5,998 nt of DNA from NCBI GenBank assembly GCA_021205375.1, contig JAJPXR010000041.1:1-5998 (forward strand). Direction: 5' to 3'. This document shows positions 1 to 5,950 of this stretch, one piece after another. Numbering within the stretch: the stretch's first letter is position 1; every line of letters starts with the position of its first letter. The stretch is from Clostridiales bacterium. GTDB taxonomy: Bacteria; Bacillota; Clostridia; Oscillospirales; Oscillospiraceae. The position numbers and the translations under genes are program-made. The notes under the pieces were generated by a model, which worked only from the letters and a program-made list of their open reading frames with translations, did no database searches and was not told the DNA's origin.

Positions 1-8
1 CGAGTCGC

Positions 9-54
9 AAAGGGGAGGAGGGCCGCCGCCTTTAGGCGGTGGCGGAGGGGTTTC
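9..54 (+). repeat. Palindromic intergenic repeat, copy R1
   Basis: A GC-rich repeat lies just downstream of argF. It has a stem gccgccgcc (22-30), loop ttta, and arm ggcggtggc (35-43), then the family terminus ggaggggttt (44-53). The stem has one T opposite G, which pairs as a wobble only in RNA from the plus strand. All 46 bases are identical, in opposite orientation, to R5 at 5951-5996. The hairpin that precedes this core in R4 is missing on the left: only aaaggggagg remains, preceded by unrelated sequence. The argF transcript could end or be processed here, but no T-run follows the stem on the minus strand, so it is not a classical intrinsic terminator. Confidence 0.85.
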
Positions 55-102
55 TCGCTGGAATTACAATCAAGGCTGATTTCAGAGAAATTCCCAGCGT
101 GT

Positions 103-1032
103 TTAATCTTCCTCGCTCTTGGCCCCCAGCAGCAGGCACATAATGGCCTTTTGCACATGCAGGCGGTTCTCCGCCTCGTCGAAAATTTCATCGGCGTGGG
201 CCTCGAACACCTCGGCGGTGATCTCCTCCCCCCGGTGGGCGGGGAGGCAGTGCTGCACCATACAGCCGGGGGCCGCAAGGGTCAGCAGCTCATCGTCCAC
301 CTGGAAGCCCTGGAAGGCTTTGCGCCGTTCCTCGGCTTCGTCCTCCTTGCCCATGGACACCCACACGTCAGTGAACACCACGTCGGCGTCTTTGACCGCC
401 TCTCTGGGGTCCTCGGTCAGGGTGAAGGCAAACTCCGGGTCGGAGGCGGCGAAGTCCAAAATCTCTTGCCTGGGCCGGTAGTCGTGGGGAGTGGCTACCG
501 CCACCTCCATGCCGCATTTCAGCCCGCCCACGGTGAGGGAGTGACACATATTGTCCCCGTCCCCGATGTAAGCCAGCTTCAGCCCGTCCAGATGGGCGAA
601 CCGCTCCCGAATGGTCATCAGGTCGGCCAGCACCTGGCAGGGGTGGGAGAAGTCGGTCATGCCGTTGATGACCGGCACCGTGGCGTACCGGGCCAACTGC
701 TCCAGGTCCTCCTGGCGGAAGGTGCGCATCATAATGCCGTCACAGTAGCGGCTCAGGGTGCGGGCGGTGTCCTCCATGGGCTCGCCCCGTCCCACCTGGC
801 TCTCCTTGCCGGAGAGGTACATGGCAAGCCCTCCAAGCTGGAACATCCCCGTCTCGAAGCTGATACGGGTGCGGGTGGAGCGCTTTTCGTAGATGGTGAC
901 CAGGGTCTTGCCCTCCAGCAGCCGGTGGGGGATGCCGTGGCGCTGGTCATATTTCAACTGGTCCGCCAGGTTCAAGATCTCATAGATATCGTCCGGGGAC
1001 AGGTCCAGCATTTTCAGCAGATGTTTTGTCAT
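103..1032 (-). CDS. argF: Ornithine carbamoyltransferase
   Basis: This cytosolic enzyme joins carbamoyl phosphate and L-ornithine to give citrulline and phosphate. The protein is 309 residues, a normal length for the family. The carbamoyl phosphate site is visible as STRTR at residues 52-56 (preceded by YEK where FEK is more usual) and as HPCQ at 130-133. The ornithine side is marked by GDGDN at 157-161, DVWVSMG at 222-228 and HCLPAHRG at 261-268 with Cys262. The HCLPAHRG form and the SMG loop favour ornithine as substrate over the acetyl- or succinyl-ornithine relatives and over aspartate carbamoyltransferase. The ATG is preceded by GGAGGG (plus-strand 1041-1046) with 8 bases of spacing, so the start is well supported. 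It lies 30 bases after argD and is almost certainly co-transcribed with it. Repeat R1 follows about 50 bases after the stop. First Asn of the common GDGNN motif is Asp here, a mild difference. Confidence 0.97.
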   Translation of the reverse strand: MTKHLLKMLDLSPDDIYEILNLADQLKYDQRHGIPHRLLEGKTLVTIYEKRSTRTRISFETGMFQLGGLAMYLSGKESQVGRGEPMEDTARTLSRYCDGIMMRTFRQEDLEQLARYATVPVINGMTDFSHPCQVLADLMTIRERFAHLDGLKLAYIGDGDNMCHSLTVGGLKCGMEVAVATPHDYRPRQEILDFAASDPEFAFTLTEDPREAVKDADVVFTDVWVSMGKEDEAEERRKAFQGFQVDDELLTLAAPGCMVQHCLPAHRGEEITAEVFEAHADEIFDEAENRLHVQKAIMCLLLGAKSEED

Positions 1033-1040
1033 GGAAAAAT

Positions 1041-1046
1041 CCCTCC
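1041..1046 (-). promoter_or_regulatory. Ribosome binding site of argF
   Basis: Minus-strand GGAGGG with 8 bases to the ATG at 1032, inside the 30-base argD-argF gap, which leaves little room for a separate promoter. Confidence 0.8.
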
Positions 1047-1062
1047 GTGGGGAAAAGTCAAA

Positions 1063-2250
1063 TCATTCGCCGCAAAGGACAGATTTCAGCACGGCCAGTC
1101 CCTGGTCCATCTCCGCCTGGGTGATGACCAGCGGCGGCAGCAGACGGATGGTCTTGGGGCCGGCGGTGAGCACCAGCACGTTGCTGTCGTAGATCTGTTT
1201 GACCAGGGCGGAGCGGTCCACGCCGTCCTTGAGGACGATGCCCACCATCAGGCCCATGCCCCGCACCGTTTCCACACAGGGCGCGTCAAAGGCGGTGATA
1301 GCGGCGCGAAGGTATTCGCCCTTCTCGTTGACCGCGGCCAGGAAGTCGCCATCCATGGTATCCAGCACGGCGCAGGCAGCCGCCGCCGCAATGGGGTTGC
1401 CGCCAAAGGTGGTGGCGTGGGTGCCGGGACCAAGGACGTTCCGGCACTTCTCGTTGCACAGCACGCCCGCCATGGGCAGGCCCCCGGCGATGCCCTTGGC
1501 GAAGGTCACGGCGTCAGGCTGGATGCCATACTGCTGGAAGCAGAACAGGGAACCGGTGCGGCCAATGCCGGTCTGCACCTCGTCCACCAGCAGGAGGTAG
1601 TCGTTTTCGGCGCAATAGGCGGCCAAATCCTGCACAAACTCTTTATCAAGAGGCAATACGCCGCCCTCGCCTTGGATCAGCTCCAGGAACACGGCGCAGG
1701 TGTCGTCCCCGGCCTGGGCCTGAACGGAGGCCAGGTCGTTGGCCTCGGCGTAGCGGAAGCCCTCGGTGAAGGGGAAGAAGTAGTTGTGGAACACGTCCTG
1801 TCCCGTGGCCTGGAGGGTGGTGATGGTGCGGCCGTGGAAGGAGTTGTGAAGGGTGATGATGTTGGCGCGGCCTTTGCCGTACTTGTCAAAGGAATATTTC
1901 CGGGCCAGCTTGATGATGCCCTCGTTGGCCTCTCCGCCGCCGTTGGCGAAGAACGCCGCCGCCATGCCGGAGCGGGTGCAGAGCTTTTCGGCCAGGCGCG
2001 CGTAAGGCTCGGTGTAAAACAGGTTGGAGGCGTGGGCCAGCTTGTGGGCCTGGGTCTCCACCGCCTCCAGCCAGGCGGGGTGGCCGTAGCCCAGGGAGGC
2101 CACACCGATGCCGCTGGCAAAGTCGATGTATTCCTCGCCCTCCAGTCCGTAGAGGGTGGAACCCTGGCCGTGGTCCAGCGCCACGTCGAAGCGGCCATAG
2201 GTCTGCATGGTGTACTGGTGGTCCAGCGCCTTTAATTCTTCAAATGTCAT
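1063..2250 (-). CDS. argD: Acetylornithine aminotransferase (class III, PLP)
   Basis: This PLP enzyme converts N-acetylglutamate semialdehyde plus glutamate to N-acetylornithine plus 2-oxoglutarate. From the chosen start it has 395 residues, a typical length. Fold-type I class III signatures are clear: the SFHGRT stretch near residues 137-142, DEVQTGIGRTG at 223-233 with Asp223 contacting the PLP ring nitrogen, and TFAKGIAGG at 249-257 with Lys252 as the expected Schiff-base lysine. The start is MTFEEL at plus-strand 2250. Reading stays open upstream to 2355, but that extension runs through repeat R2 and lies beyond the ribosome binding site, so I reject it. The usual phosphate-cup motif NSGAEANE is NGGGEANE here (residues 103-110), losing the serine. 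Related class III enzymes (4-aminobutyrate, ornithine or succinylornithine transaminases) look alike, but the arg cluster context settles the role. Confidence 0.95.
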   Translation of the reverse strand: MTFEELKALDHQYTMQTYGRFDVALDHGQGSTLYGLEGEEYIDFASGIGVASLGYGHPAWLEAVETQAHKLAHASNLFYTEPYARLAEKLCTRSGMAAAFFANGGGEANEGIIKLARKYSFDKYGKGRANIITLHNSFHGRTITTLQATGQDVFHNYFFPFTEGFRYAEANDLASVQAQAGDDTCAVFLELIQGEGGVLPLDKEFVQDLAAYCAENDYLLLVDEVQTGIGRTGSLFCFQQYGIQPDAVTFAKGIAGGLPMAGVLCNEKCRNVLGPGTHATTFGGNPIAAAAACAVLDTMDGDFLAAVNEKGEYLRAAITAFDAPCVETVRGMGLMVGIVLKDGVDRSALVKQIYDSNVLVLTAGPKTIRLLPPLVITQAEMDQGLAVLKSVLCGE

Positions 2251-2258
2251 GGAAGGAA

Positions 2259-2264
2259 CCTTCT
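2259..2264 (-). promoter_or_regulatory. Ribosome binding site deciding the argD start
   Basis: Minus-strand AGAAGG with 8 bases to the ATG at 2250. It is not a perfect match, but it lies downstream of the alternative start at 2355 and fits the start expected from the family. Confidence 0.65.
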
Positions 2265-2286
2265 TTCGGAGAAAGGATGGGGAACG

Positions 2287-2347
2287 AAACCCCTCCACCA
2301 TGCTTCGCATGGTCCGTGTCACGGCGTATGCCGTGACGGAGGGGTTT
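2287..2347. repeat. Variant palindromic repeat R2 with two internal hairpins
   Basis: Perfect 10-base inverted arms, aaacccctcc (2287-2296) and ggaggggttt (2338-2347), are the same termini as the other repeats. Inside are two unrelated hairpins: accatgc, loop ttc, gcatggt (2297-2313), and gtcacggc, loop gtat, gccgtgac (2318-2337), separated by ccgt. The whole can fold as a three-way junction on either strand. It lies between argB and argD and is open to translation in the argD frame, which makes a spurious upstream start for argD possible. Confidence 0.85.
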
Positions 2348-2370
2348 TCCGTCAAATCGGAGCAAATGCT

Positions 2371-2389
2371 GCAAAAACAGGGTTTTTGC
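2371..2389. other. A/T-run hairpin between argB and argD
   Basis: A perfect inverted repeat, gcaaaaac (2371-2378), loop agg, gtttttgc (2382-2389), lies 12 bases after the argB stop. On the minus-strand transcript it would form an 8-pair stem right after argB. The stem is mostly A-U and has no following U-run, so a role as terminator, pause or processing site is only possible, not shown. Confidence 0.5.
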
Positions 2390-2401
2390 GCGTTGTTGCG
2401 C

Positions 2402-3256
2402 TTACAGCATCATGGTCCCCATGGGCTGGTCGGACAGCAGCTCGATGAGGATAGAGTGGGGGATACGCCCGTCCAGAATGTGGCTGCGCTTGACCCCCCA
2501 GCGGACGGCCTCCACGCAGCACTCCACCTTGGGGATCATGCCGCCGGAGATAACGCCCTTCTTTTTCAGCATGGGCACATCGGACATCCGAATTTCGGGG
2601 ATGAGAGTACTCTCGTCCTTGGGGTCCATCAGCAAGCCCCGCACGTCGGTGAGCAGCACCAGCTTTTCCGCCTTTAATGCGATCGCCAGCTTAGAGGCGG
2701 CGGTGTCTGCGTTGATATTGTAAGAGCACTCGGCGTCGCAGCCCTGAGCCACGGTGGAGATAACGGGGATATAGCCCTTCTCCAGGCAGTCCACCACCAC
2801 GGCGGGGTTCACGTGGGTGATTTCGCCCACGAGACCGTACTTGGGGTCCTTGATTTTGGCCTGGAACAGACCGCCGTCGATACCGCAGAGGCCCATGGCT
2901 TTTCCGCCCCGGCGGTTCAGGGCGGCCACCAGGTTCTTGTTCACCTTGCCGCACAAGACCTCCTGCACGACGTCGATGGTCTCCTGGTCGGTGTAGCGCA
3001 GGCCGTCCACAAACTTGGACTCCTTGCCGATTTTTTTCAGCATGGCGTTGATCTCCGGCCCGCCGCCGTGGACCAGCACCACATGGATGCCCACCAGATG
3101 GAGCAAAATCACGTCGCTCATCACTGCGTCCCGCAGTTCTTCGGACACCATGGCGTTGCCGCCGTATTTCACCACAACGGTCTTGCCGCTGTATTTTTGG
3201 ATGTAAGGGAGGGCCTCAGCCAGCACTTTGGCCCTGGCCACATAGTCGTAAGCCAT
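2402..3256 (-). CDS. argB: Acetylglutamate kinase
   Basis: This amino acid kinase family enzyme phosphorylates N-acetyl-L-glutamate with ATP, and is commonly the committed and controlled step of the pathway. The protein is 284 residues. Motifs run in the expected order: KYGGNAM at 30-36 with catalytic Lys30, the VHGGGPEIN glycine loop at 62-70, GLRYTDQET at 85-93, the NINADTAA stretch at 180-187 with Asp184, and SGGMIPKVE at 237-245 with Lys243. Lys30, Asp184 and Lys243 match the catalytic set known from the E. coli enzyme. About 25 residues precede the first strand and are predicted helical, and the C-terminal part carries HILDGR at 259-264. Both are features of arginine-inhibited hexameric kinases rather than the shorter insensitive E. 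coli type, so feedback inhibition by arginine is inferred. The start has only a weak ribosome binding site, and no alternative in-frame start looks better. Confidence 0.97.
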   Translation of the reverse strand: MAYDYVARAKVLAEALPYIQKYSGKTVVVKYGGNAMVSEELRDAVMSDVILLHLVGIHVVLVHGGGPEINAMLKKIGKESKFVDGLRYTDQETIDVVQEVLCGKVNKNLVAALNRRGGKAMGLCGIDGGLFQAKIKDPKYGLVGEITHVNPAVVVDCLEKGYIPVISTVAQGCDAECSYNINADTAASKLAIALKAEKLVLLTDVRGLLMDPKDESTLIPEIRMSDVPMLKKKGVISGGMIPKVECCVEAVRWGVKRSHILDGRIPHSILIELLSDQPMGTMML

Positions 3257-3268
3257 TGTTTTAACAAA

Positions 3269-3274
3269 CCTTTC
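3269..3274 (-). promoter_or_regulatory. Weak, distant ribosome binding site of argB
   Basis: Minus-strand GAAAGG lies 12 bases before the argB ATG at 3256, poorer in match and spacing than the sites of argC, argJ and argF. No better site or in-frame start is visible, so argB may be translated less efficiently than its neighbours. Confidence 0.4.
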
Positions 3275-3315
3275 GTTGTCGTTGCAGTTCTCCCTTTGGT
3301 TCAGCTATGTGCTGG

Positions 3316-3417
3316 AAACCCCTCCGCCACCGCCTAAAGGCGGCGGCCCTCCTCCGCCGTCAAGCGGCACTTCCGGAGCTTCGCTCCTCCCTGCCCTTTC
3401 AGGGGAGGCAAGCGGGG
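3316..3417 (-). repeat. Palindromic intergenic repeat, long copy R3
   Basis: This is the longest copy, between argJ and argB. Bases 3315-3355 match R5 exactly: terminus aaacccctcc, then the stem gccaccgcc, loop taaa, ggcggcggc (3326-3347). It then carries about 40 bases absent from R4: a small hairpin gccg/cggc (3356-3368) and ggagc, loop ttc, gctcc (3375-3387). It closes with the ccctttcaggggaggcaag segment (3394-3412) shared with R4 in reverse. A cggggc run at 3413-3418 occupies the place of the outer arm. The strand given means the family orientation opposite to R1 and R4. Confidence 0.8.
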
Positions 3418-3435
3418 CGAGCAATTACAAAACGG

Positions 3436-3456
3436 CAGTTTTTTGTAAAAAAACTG
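3436..3456. other. A/T-run hairpin between argJ and argB
   Basis: A perfect inverted repeat with 9-base arms cagtttttt (3436-3444) and aaaaaactg (3448-3456) and a 3-base loop. It lies beside repeat R3, on the argJ side. It resembles the argB-argD hairpin in design (A/T runs capped by G-C pairs) but not in sequence. A smaller hairpin, aatgc/gcatt (3504-3516), lies directly after the argJ stop. Function unknown; weak terminator or transcript stabiliser are possibilities. Confidence 0.5.
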
Positions 3457-3523
3457 TGCTGTAACAGGCACTGGCCACAAAAACACGGCTGTTGACCCGA
3501 GGGAATGCCTAGCATTTTCAAAA

Positions 3524-4744
3524 TCAGGTGCGGTAATCCCCGTTGATTTTCACATAGTCATAGGTCAGATCGCAGCCCCAGCAGGTGGCGTAGTTCTCCC
3601 CCTCGTTCAGGTCGATGTCGATGATGACCTCCTCCTGGGAGAGGATCTCCTTGGCCTTGTCCTCGTCAAAGACGACCTCCACGCCGCCCTTGCACACCAG
3701 AATTTCTCCGGCGCAGGAGCAAAATTTCACGTCCACCCGCTCCGGGCGGAAGGGGGCCTTGGAGTAACCCATGGCGCACAGCACCCGGCCCCAGTTGGCG
3801 TCCGCGCCGAACATGGCGGCCTTGACCAGAGAGGAACCTGTGACGGCCTTGCTCAGCCGCTCGGCGGCGTCCTCGCTGCGGGAGCCGTGGACAGTGCAGG
3901 TCAGCAGGCGGCTGGCCCCCTCGCCGTCGGCGGCGATGGCGCGGGCCAGGTAGGTCAGCACCTCGGTCAGCGCGGCTTTGAACGCCGTATAGTTGTTATC
4001 CTTCCACTCGATCAGGTCGTTCCCCGCCATGCCGTTGCACAGGATGGCGCAGGTGTCGTTGGTGGAGGTGTCCCCGTCGATGGTGACGCGGTTGATGGTG
4101 CGGAGCAGCACCTCATGGAGCATGGTGCTGAGCATTTCGGGGGTGATGGCGCAGTCGGAGGTCAGGAAGCACAGCAGCGTTCCCATGTTGGGGTGGATCA
4201 TGCCGGAGCCTTTGGCAATGCCGCCCAAGGTGACGATTTTATCCCCCAACTCCACCTCTACCGCGATCTCCTTGCGCTTGGTGTCGGTGGTCATAATGGC
4301 GTTGGCGGCGTCGGTGGAACCGTCCCGGCTGAGCTTATTTGCCAGGGCGGGCATAGCGCTGGTGATGGCGTCGATGTTCAACTCCTGCCCGATGACGCCG
4401 GTGGAGGCCACCACGAAGTCCCGCGGGGCGCGGCCCGTGGCGGCGGCTGCTGCCGCGCACATTTCGTCGGCCTTCTCGTGGCTCAGGGGCGTGCAGGCGT
4501 TGGCGTTGCCGGAGTTGGCCACCACGCCCCAGGCGGCGCCGTCCTCCAGGTGGGCCATGGTCACGTAGATGGGGGCGCACTTCACCCGGTTGGTGGTGTA
4601 CATGGCCGCGGCGGAACACTCCGTCTCGGACAAAATCAGCGCCAGGTCGTTTTTCTCCGGGCTGCTGCCGGCCTTGACCCCGGCGTGGATGCCGGCTGCC
4701 GTGAAGCCCTTCGCGGCGCAGACGCCGCCGGAAATCTGTCTCAT
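3524..4744 (-). CDS. argJ: Glutamate N-acetyltransferase / ornithine acetyltransferase
   Basis: ArgJ transfers the acetyl group of N-acetylornithine to glutamate, releasing ornithine and closing the acetyl cycle. Some members also use acetyl-CoA, and the sequence alone does not decide this. From MRQISGG the protein has 406 residues, the usual length. STGVIG at 114-119 is the oxyanion-hole region. KGSGMIHPNMGT at 178-189 holds the self-cleavage site, with Thr189 expected to become the N-terminal nucleophile of the beta chain. DGDTSTND at 223-230 and the C-terminal NGDYRT are also typical. The residue before the nucleophile is Gly188, where Ala is the common choice. Translation could start 27 codons upstream at 4825, but a strong GGAGG (plus-strand 4752-4756) sits 7 bases before the chosen ATG and the extra peptide resembles no family N-terminus. 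The gene follows argC after 199 bases that include repeat R4. Confidence 0.97.
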   Translation of the reverse strand: MRQISGGVCAAKGFTAAGIHAGVKAGSSPEKNDLALILSETECSAAAMYTTNRVKCAPIYVTMAHLEDGAAWGVVANSGNANACTPLSHEKADEMCAAAAAATGRAPRDFVVASTGVIGQELNIDAITSAMPALANKLSRDGSTDAANAIMTTDTKRKEIAVEVELGDKIVTLGGIAKGSGMIHPNMGTLLCFLTSDCAITPEMLSTMLHEVLLRTINRVTIDGDTSTNDTCAILCNGMAGNDLIEWKDNNYTAFKAALTEVLTYLARAIAADGEGASRLLTCTVHGSRSEDAAERLSKAVTGSSLVKAAMFGADANWGRVLCAMGYSKAPFRPERVDVKFCSCAGEILVCKGGVEVVFDEDKAKEILSQEEVIIDIDLNEGENYATCWGCDLTYDYVKINGDYRT

Positions 4745-4751
4745 ATTCTTT

Positions 4752-4756
4752 CCTCC
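4752..4756 (-). promoter_or_regulatory. Ribosome binding site deciding the argJ start
   Basis: Minus-strand GGAGG with 7 bases to the ATG at 4744. This supports the 406-residue ArgJ over a start 27 codons upstream at 4825. Confidence 0.85.
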
Positions 4757-4762
4757 ATTCCG

Positions 4763-4789
4763 CCGCAAAACGGCTGTCGGGTTTTGTGG
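4763..4789. other. Imperfect hairpin in the argJ leader
   Basis: Arms ccgcaaaac (4763-4771) and gttttgtgg (4781-4789) pair with one mismatch (a wobble on the plus strand) around a 9-base loop. The structure ends 6 bases upstream of the argJ ribosome binding site on the minus strand, so it could influence translation. An alternative four-pair hairpin gccg/cggc uses part of the same bases. Support is modest. Confidence 0.35.
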
Positions 4790-4851
4790 TTGTTCCTTTT
4801 GCTCAGTATAGTACAGGTTTTCCACAGAGAACTACTGTTTAAGAATGAACT

Positions 4852-4914
4852 ACCCCTCTTGCCTCCCCTGAAAGGGGAGGAGGGCCGCCGCCGCAGGCGG
4901 TGGCGGAGGGGTTT
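4852..4914 (+). repeat. Palindromic intergenic repeat, complete copy R4
   Basis: This copy, between argC and argJ, shows what looks like the full unit. The outer arms acccctc (4852-4858) and gaggggt (4906-4912) enclose two hairpins. The first is cctcccct, loop gaa, aggggagg (4862-4880). The second is gccgccgcc, loop gca, ggcggtggc (4884-4904). It ends in the family terminus ggaggggttt (4905-4914). The loop of the second hairpin is gca instead of ttta. Orientation is the same as R1. Confidence 0.85.
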
Positions 4915-4943
4915 CACCTCGCAGTTATTATATGTTTTTCCTC

Positions 4944-5882
4944 TTACAAACTCAAACTGGCCGTCTCCTCGAAGCCCAGCATCAGGTTCATGTTCTGCAC
5001 CGCCGCGCCGGAGGCCCCCTTGCCCAGGTTGTCGAACAGGGCGGTGACGGTGGTCTGCTTATCGTTGCCGCAGACCACCAACTGGAGGGTGTCCTTCCCG
5101 GCCAGGGTGTTGGCGGCGATCATAGGCTCATTATACCCCAGTTCGGCCACCGAAACAAGTGCGGAACCGGCATAATGTGCCAACAATGCCTGACGGATGT
5201 CCTCGGTGGTGGGGTTGCCGTTCAGCTTGGCGTTGTGGAGCAGGATGGTGGTCGCCATGCCTTTATAATAGTCGTCCACCACCGGGCAGAACACCGGGGC
5301 GGCGTCCAGGCCGCAGACCTGCTGCATCTCCGGGATATGCTTGTGGTTCAGGGTCAGGCCGTAAATACGGGGGGAGGACAGCTTCACGTCCCGCTCCGCC
5401 GCCTCATAGTCCGCGATCATGCCCTTGCCGCCGCCGGAGTAGCCGGTCAGAGAGTAGCAGGTCAGGGGGTAATCGGTCGGCAAAATCCCCGCCTGCACCA
5501 GCGGCGCGGTGGAGGAAATGAGGCCCGTGGCATGACAGCCGGGGTTTGCCACCCGCTTGGACTGGATGATCTTCTCCTTCTGGCCGGGGGCCAGCTCCGG
5601 GAAGCCGTAGACCCACGCCGGGTTGGTCCGGTGGGCGGTGGAGGCGTCGATGATGCGGGTGGCAGGGTTGCTCACCAGCGACACCGCCTCCACAGCGGCC
5701 TTGTCCGGCAGACACAGAAACACCAGGTCCGCGCTGTTGATGAGCCGCGCCCGCTCCGCGTTGTCGTGGCGCTTGTCGTCGTCAATGCGCATCAGTTCGA
5801 TGTCGTTCCGGGCGGCGAGCCGGTCCATGATTTGCAGGCCGGTGGTCCCGGCCTGGCCGTCGATGTAAATTTTCGGTTTCAT
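4944..5882 (-). CDS. argC: N-acetyl-gamma-glutamyl-phosphate reductase, short (type 2) form
   Basis: ArgC reduces N-acetylglutamyl 5-phosphate with NADPH to N-acetylglutamate semialdehyde, through a cysteine thioester. The protein is 312 residues, shorter than the roughly 345 of the common type 1 enzyme. It begins MKPKIYIDGQAGTTGLQI, where GQAGTTG is the dinucleotide-binding glycine loop typical of the second, less common ArgC family. NPGCHATG at 113-120 places the catalytic nucleophile at Cys116 (type 1 enzymes read NPGCYPT). NHKHIPEM at 179-186 holds the likely catalytic histidine, His182. GYSGGGKGM at 147-155 is the substrate loop. The ATG has GGAGG (plus-strand 5888-5892) 5 bases upstream. 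It is the first gene of the cluster, and the promoter is probably in the 116 bases upstream or beyond the window. Assignment is firm because of the motifs and the four arg neighbours. Confidence 0.96.
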   Translation of the reverse strand: MKPKIYIDGQAGTTGLQIMDRLAARNDIELMRIDDDKRHDNAERARLINSADLVFLCLPDKAAVEAVSLVSNPATRIIDASTAHRTNPAWVYGFPELAPGQKEKIIQSKRVANPGCHATGLISSTAPLVQAGILPTDYPLTCYSLTGYSGGGKGMIADYEAAERDVKLSSPRIYGLTLNHKHIPEMQQVCGLDAAPVFCPVVDDYYKGMATTILLHNAKLNGNPTTEDIRQALLAHYAGSALVSVAELGYNEPMIAANTLAGKDTLQLVVCGNDKQTTVTALFDNLGKGASGAAVQNMNLMLGFEETASLSL

Positions 5883-5950
5883 AAGCGCCTCCGTTTGGGT
5901 GTCGGGTCGTTTGTTTTTTTCTGGTTATCCCTTTTATTTGATGTGTGCCA

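Noticed and set aside
9..54. Intrinsic terminator after argF
   Set aside because: The stem is strong, but on the minus strand it is followed by cctcctcccc rather than a T-run, and it is a member of the dispersed repeat family.
151..2235. A long open frame of 694 codons on the plus strand opposite argF and argD
   Set aside because: It is antisense to two clear genes, its product is a low-complexity run of G, V, A, H and Q with no domain, and it crosses the gap between genes. This is the usual effect of high GC third positions on the opposite strand.
3276..3495. Short plus-strand frames in the argJ-argB gap
   Set aside because: They translate the repeat R3 into proline-rich or arginine-rich peptides and have no ribosome binding site.
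4805..4810. TATACT on the minus strand as a -10 box for argJ
   Set aside because: No TTGACA-like hexamer is found 16-18 bases upstream, so a promoter cannot be claimed from this alone.
3887..5047. An open frame of 386 codons on the plus strand opposite argJ and the end of argC
   Set aside because: Same antisense composition bias, reading through repeat R4 and into argC. No motif or ribosome binding site supports it.
5883..5950. Promoter or ArgR operator upstream of argC
   Set aside because: The stretch is A/T-rich in part, but I find no paired -35/-10 boxes and no TGAAT...ATTCA type ARG box. Regulation may lie beyond the window.
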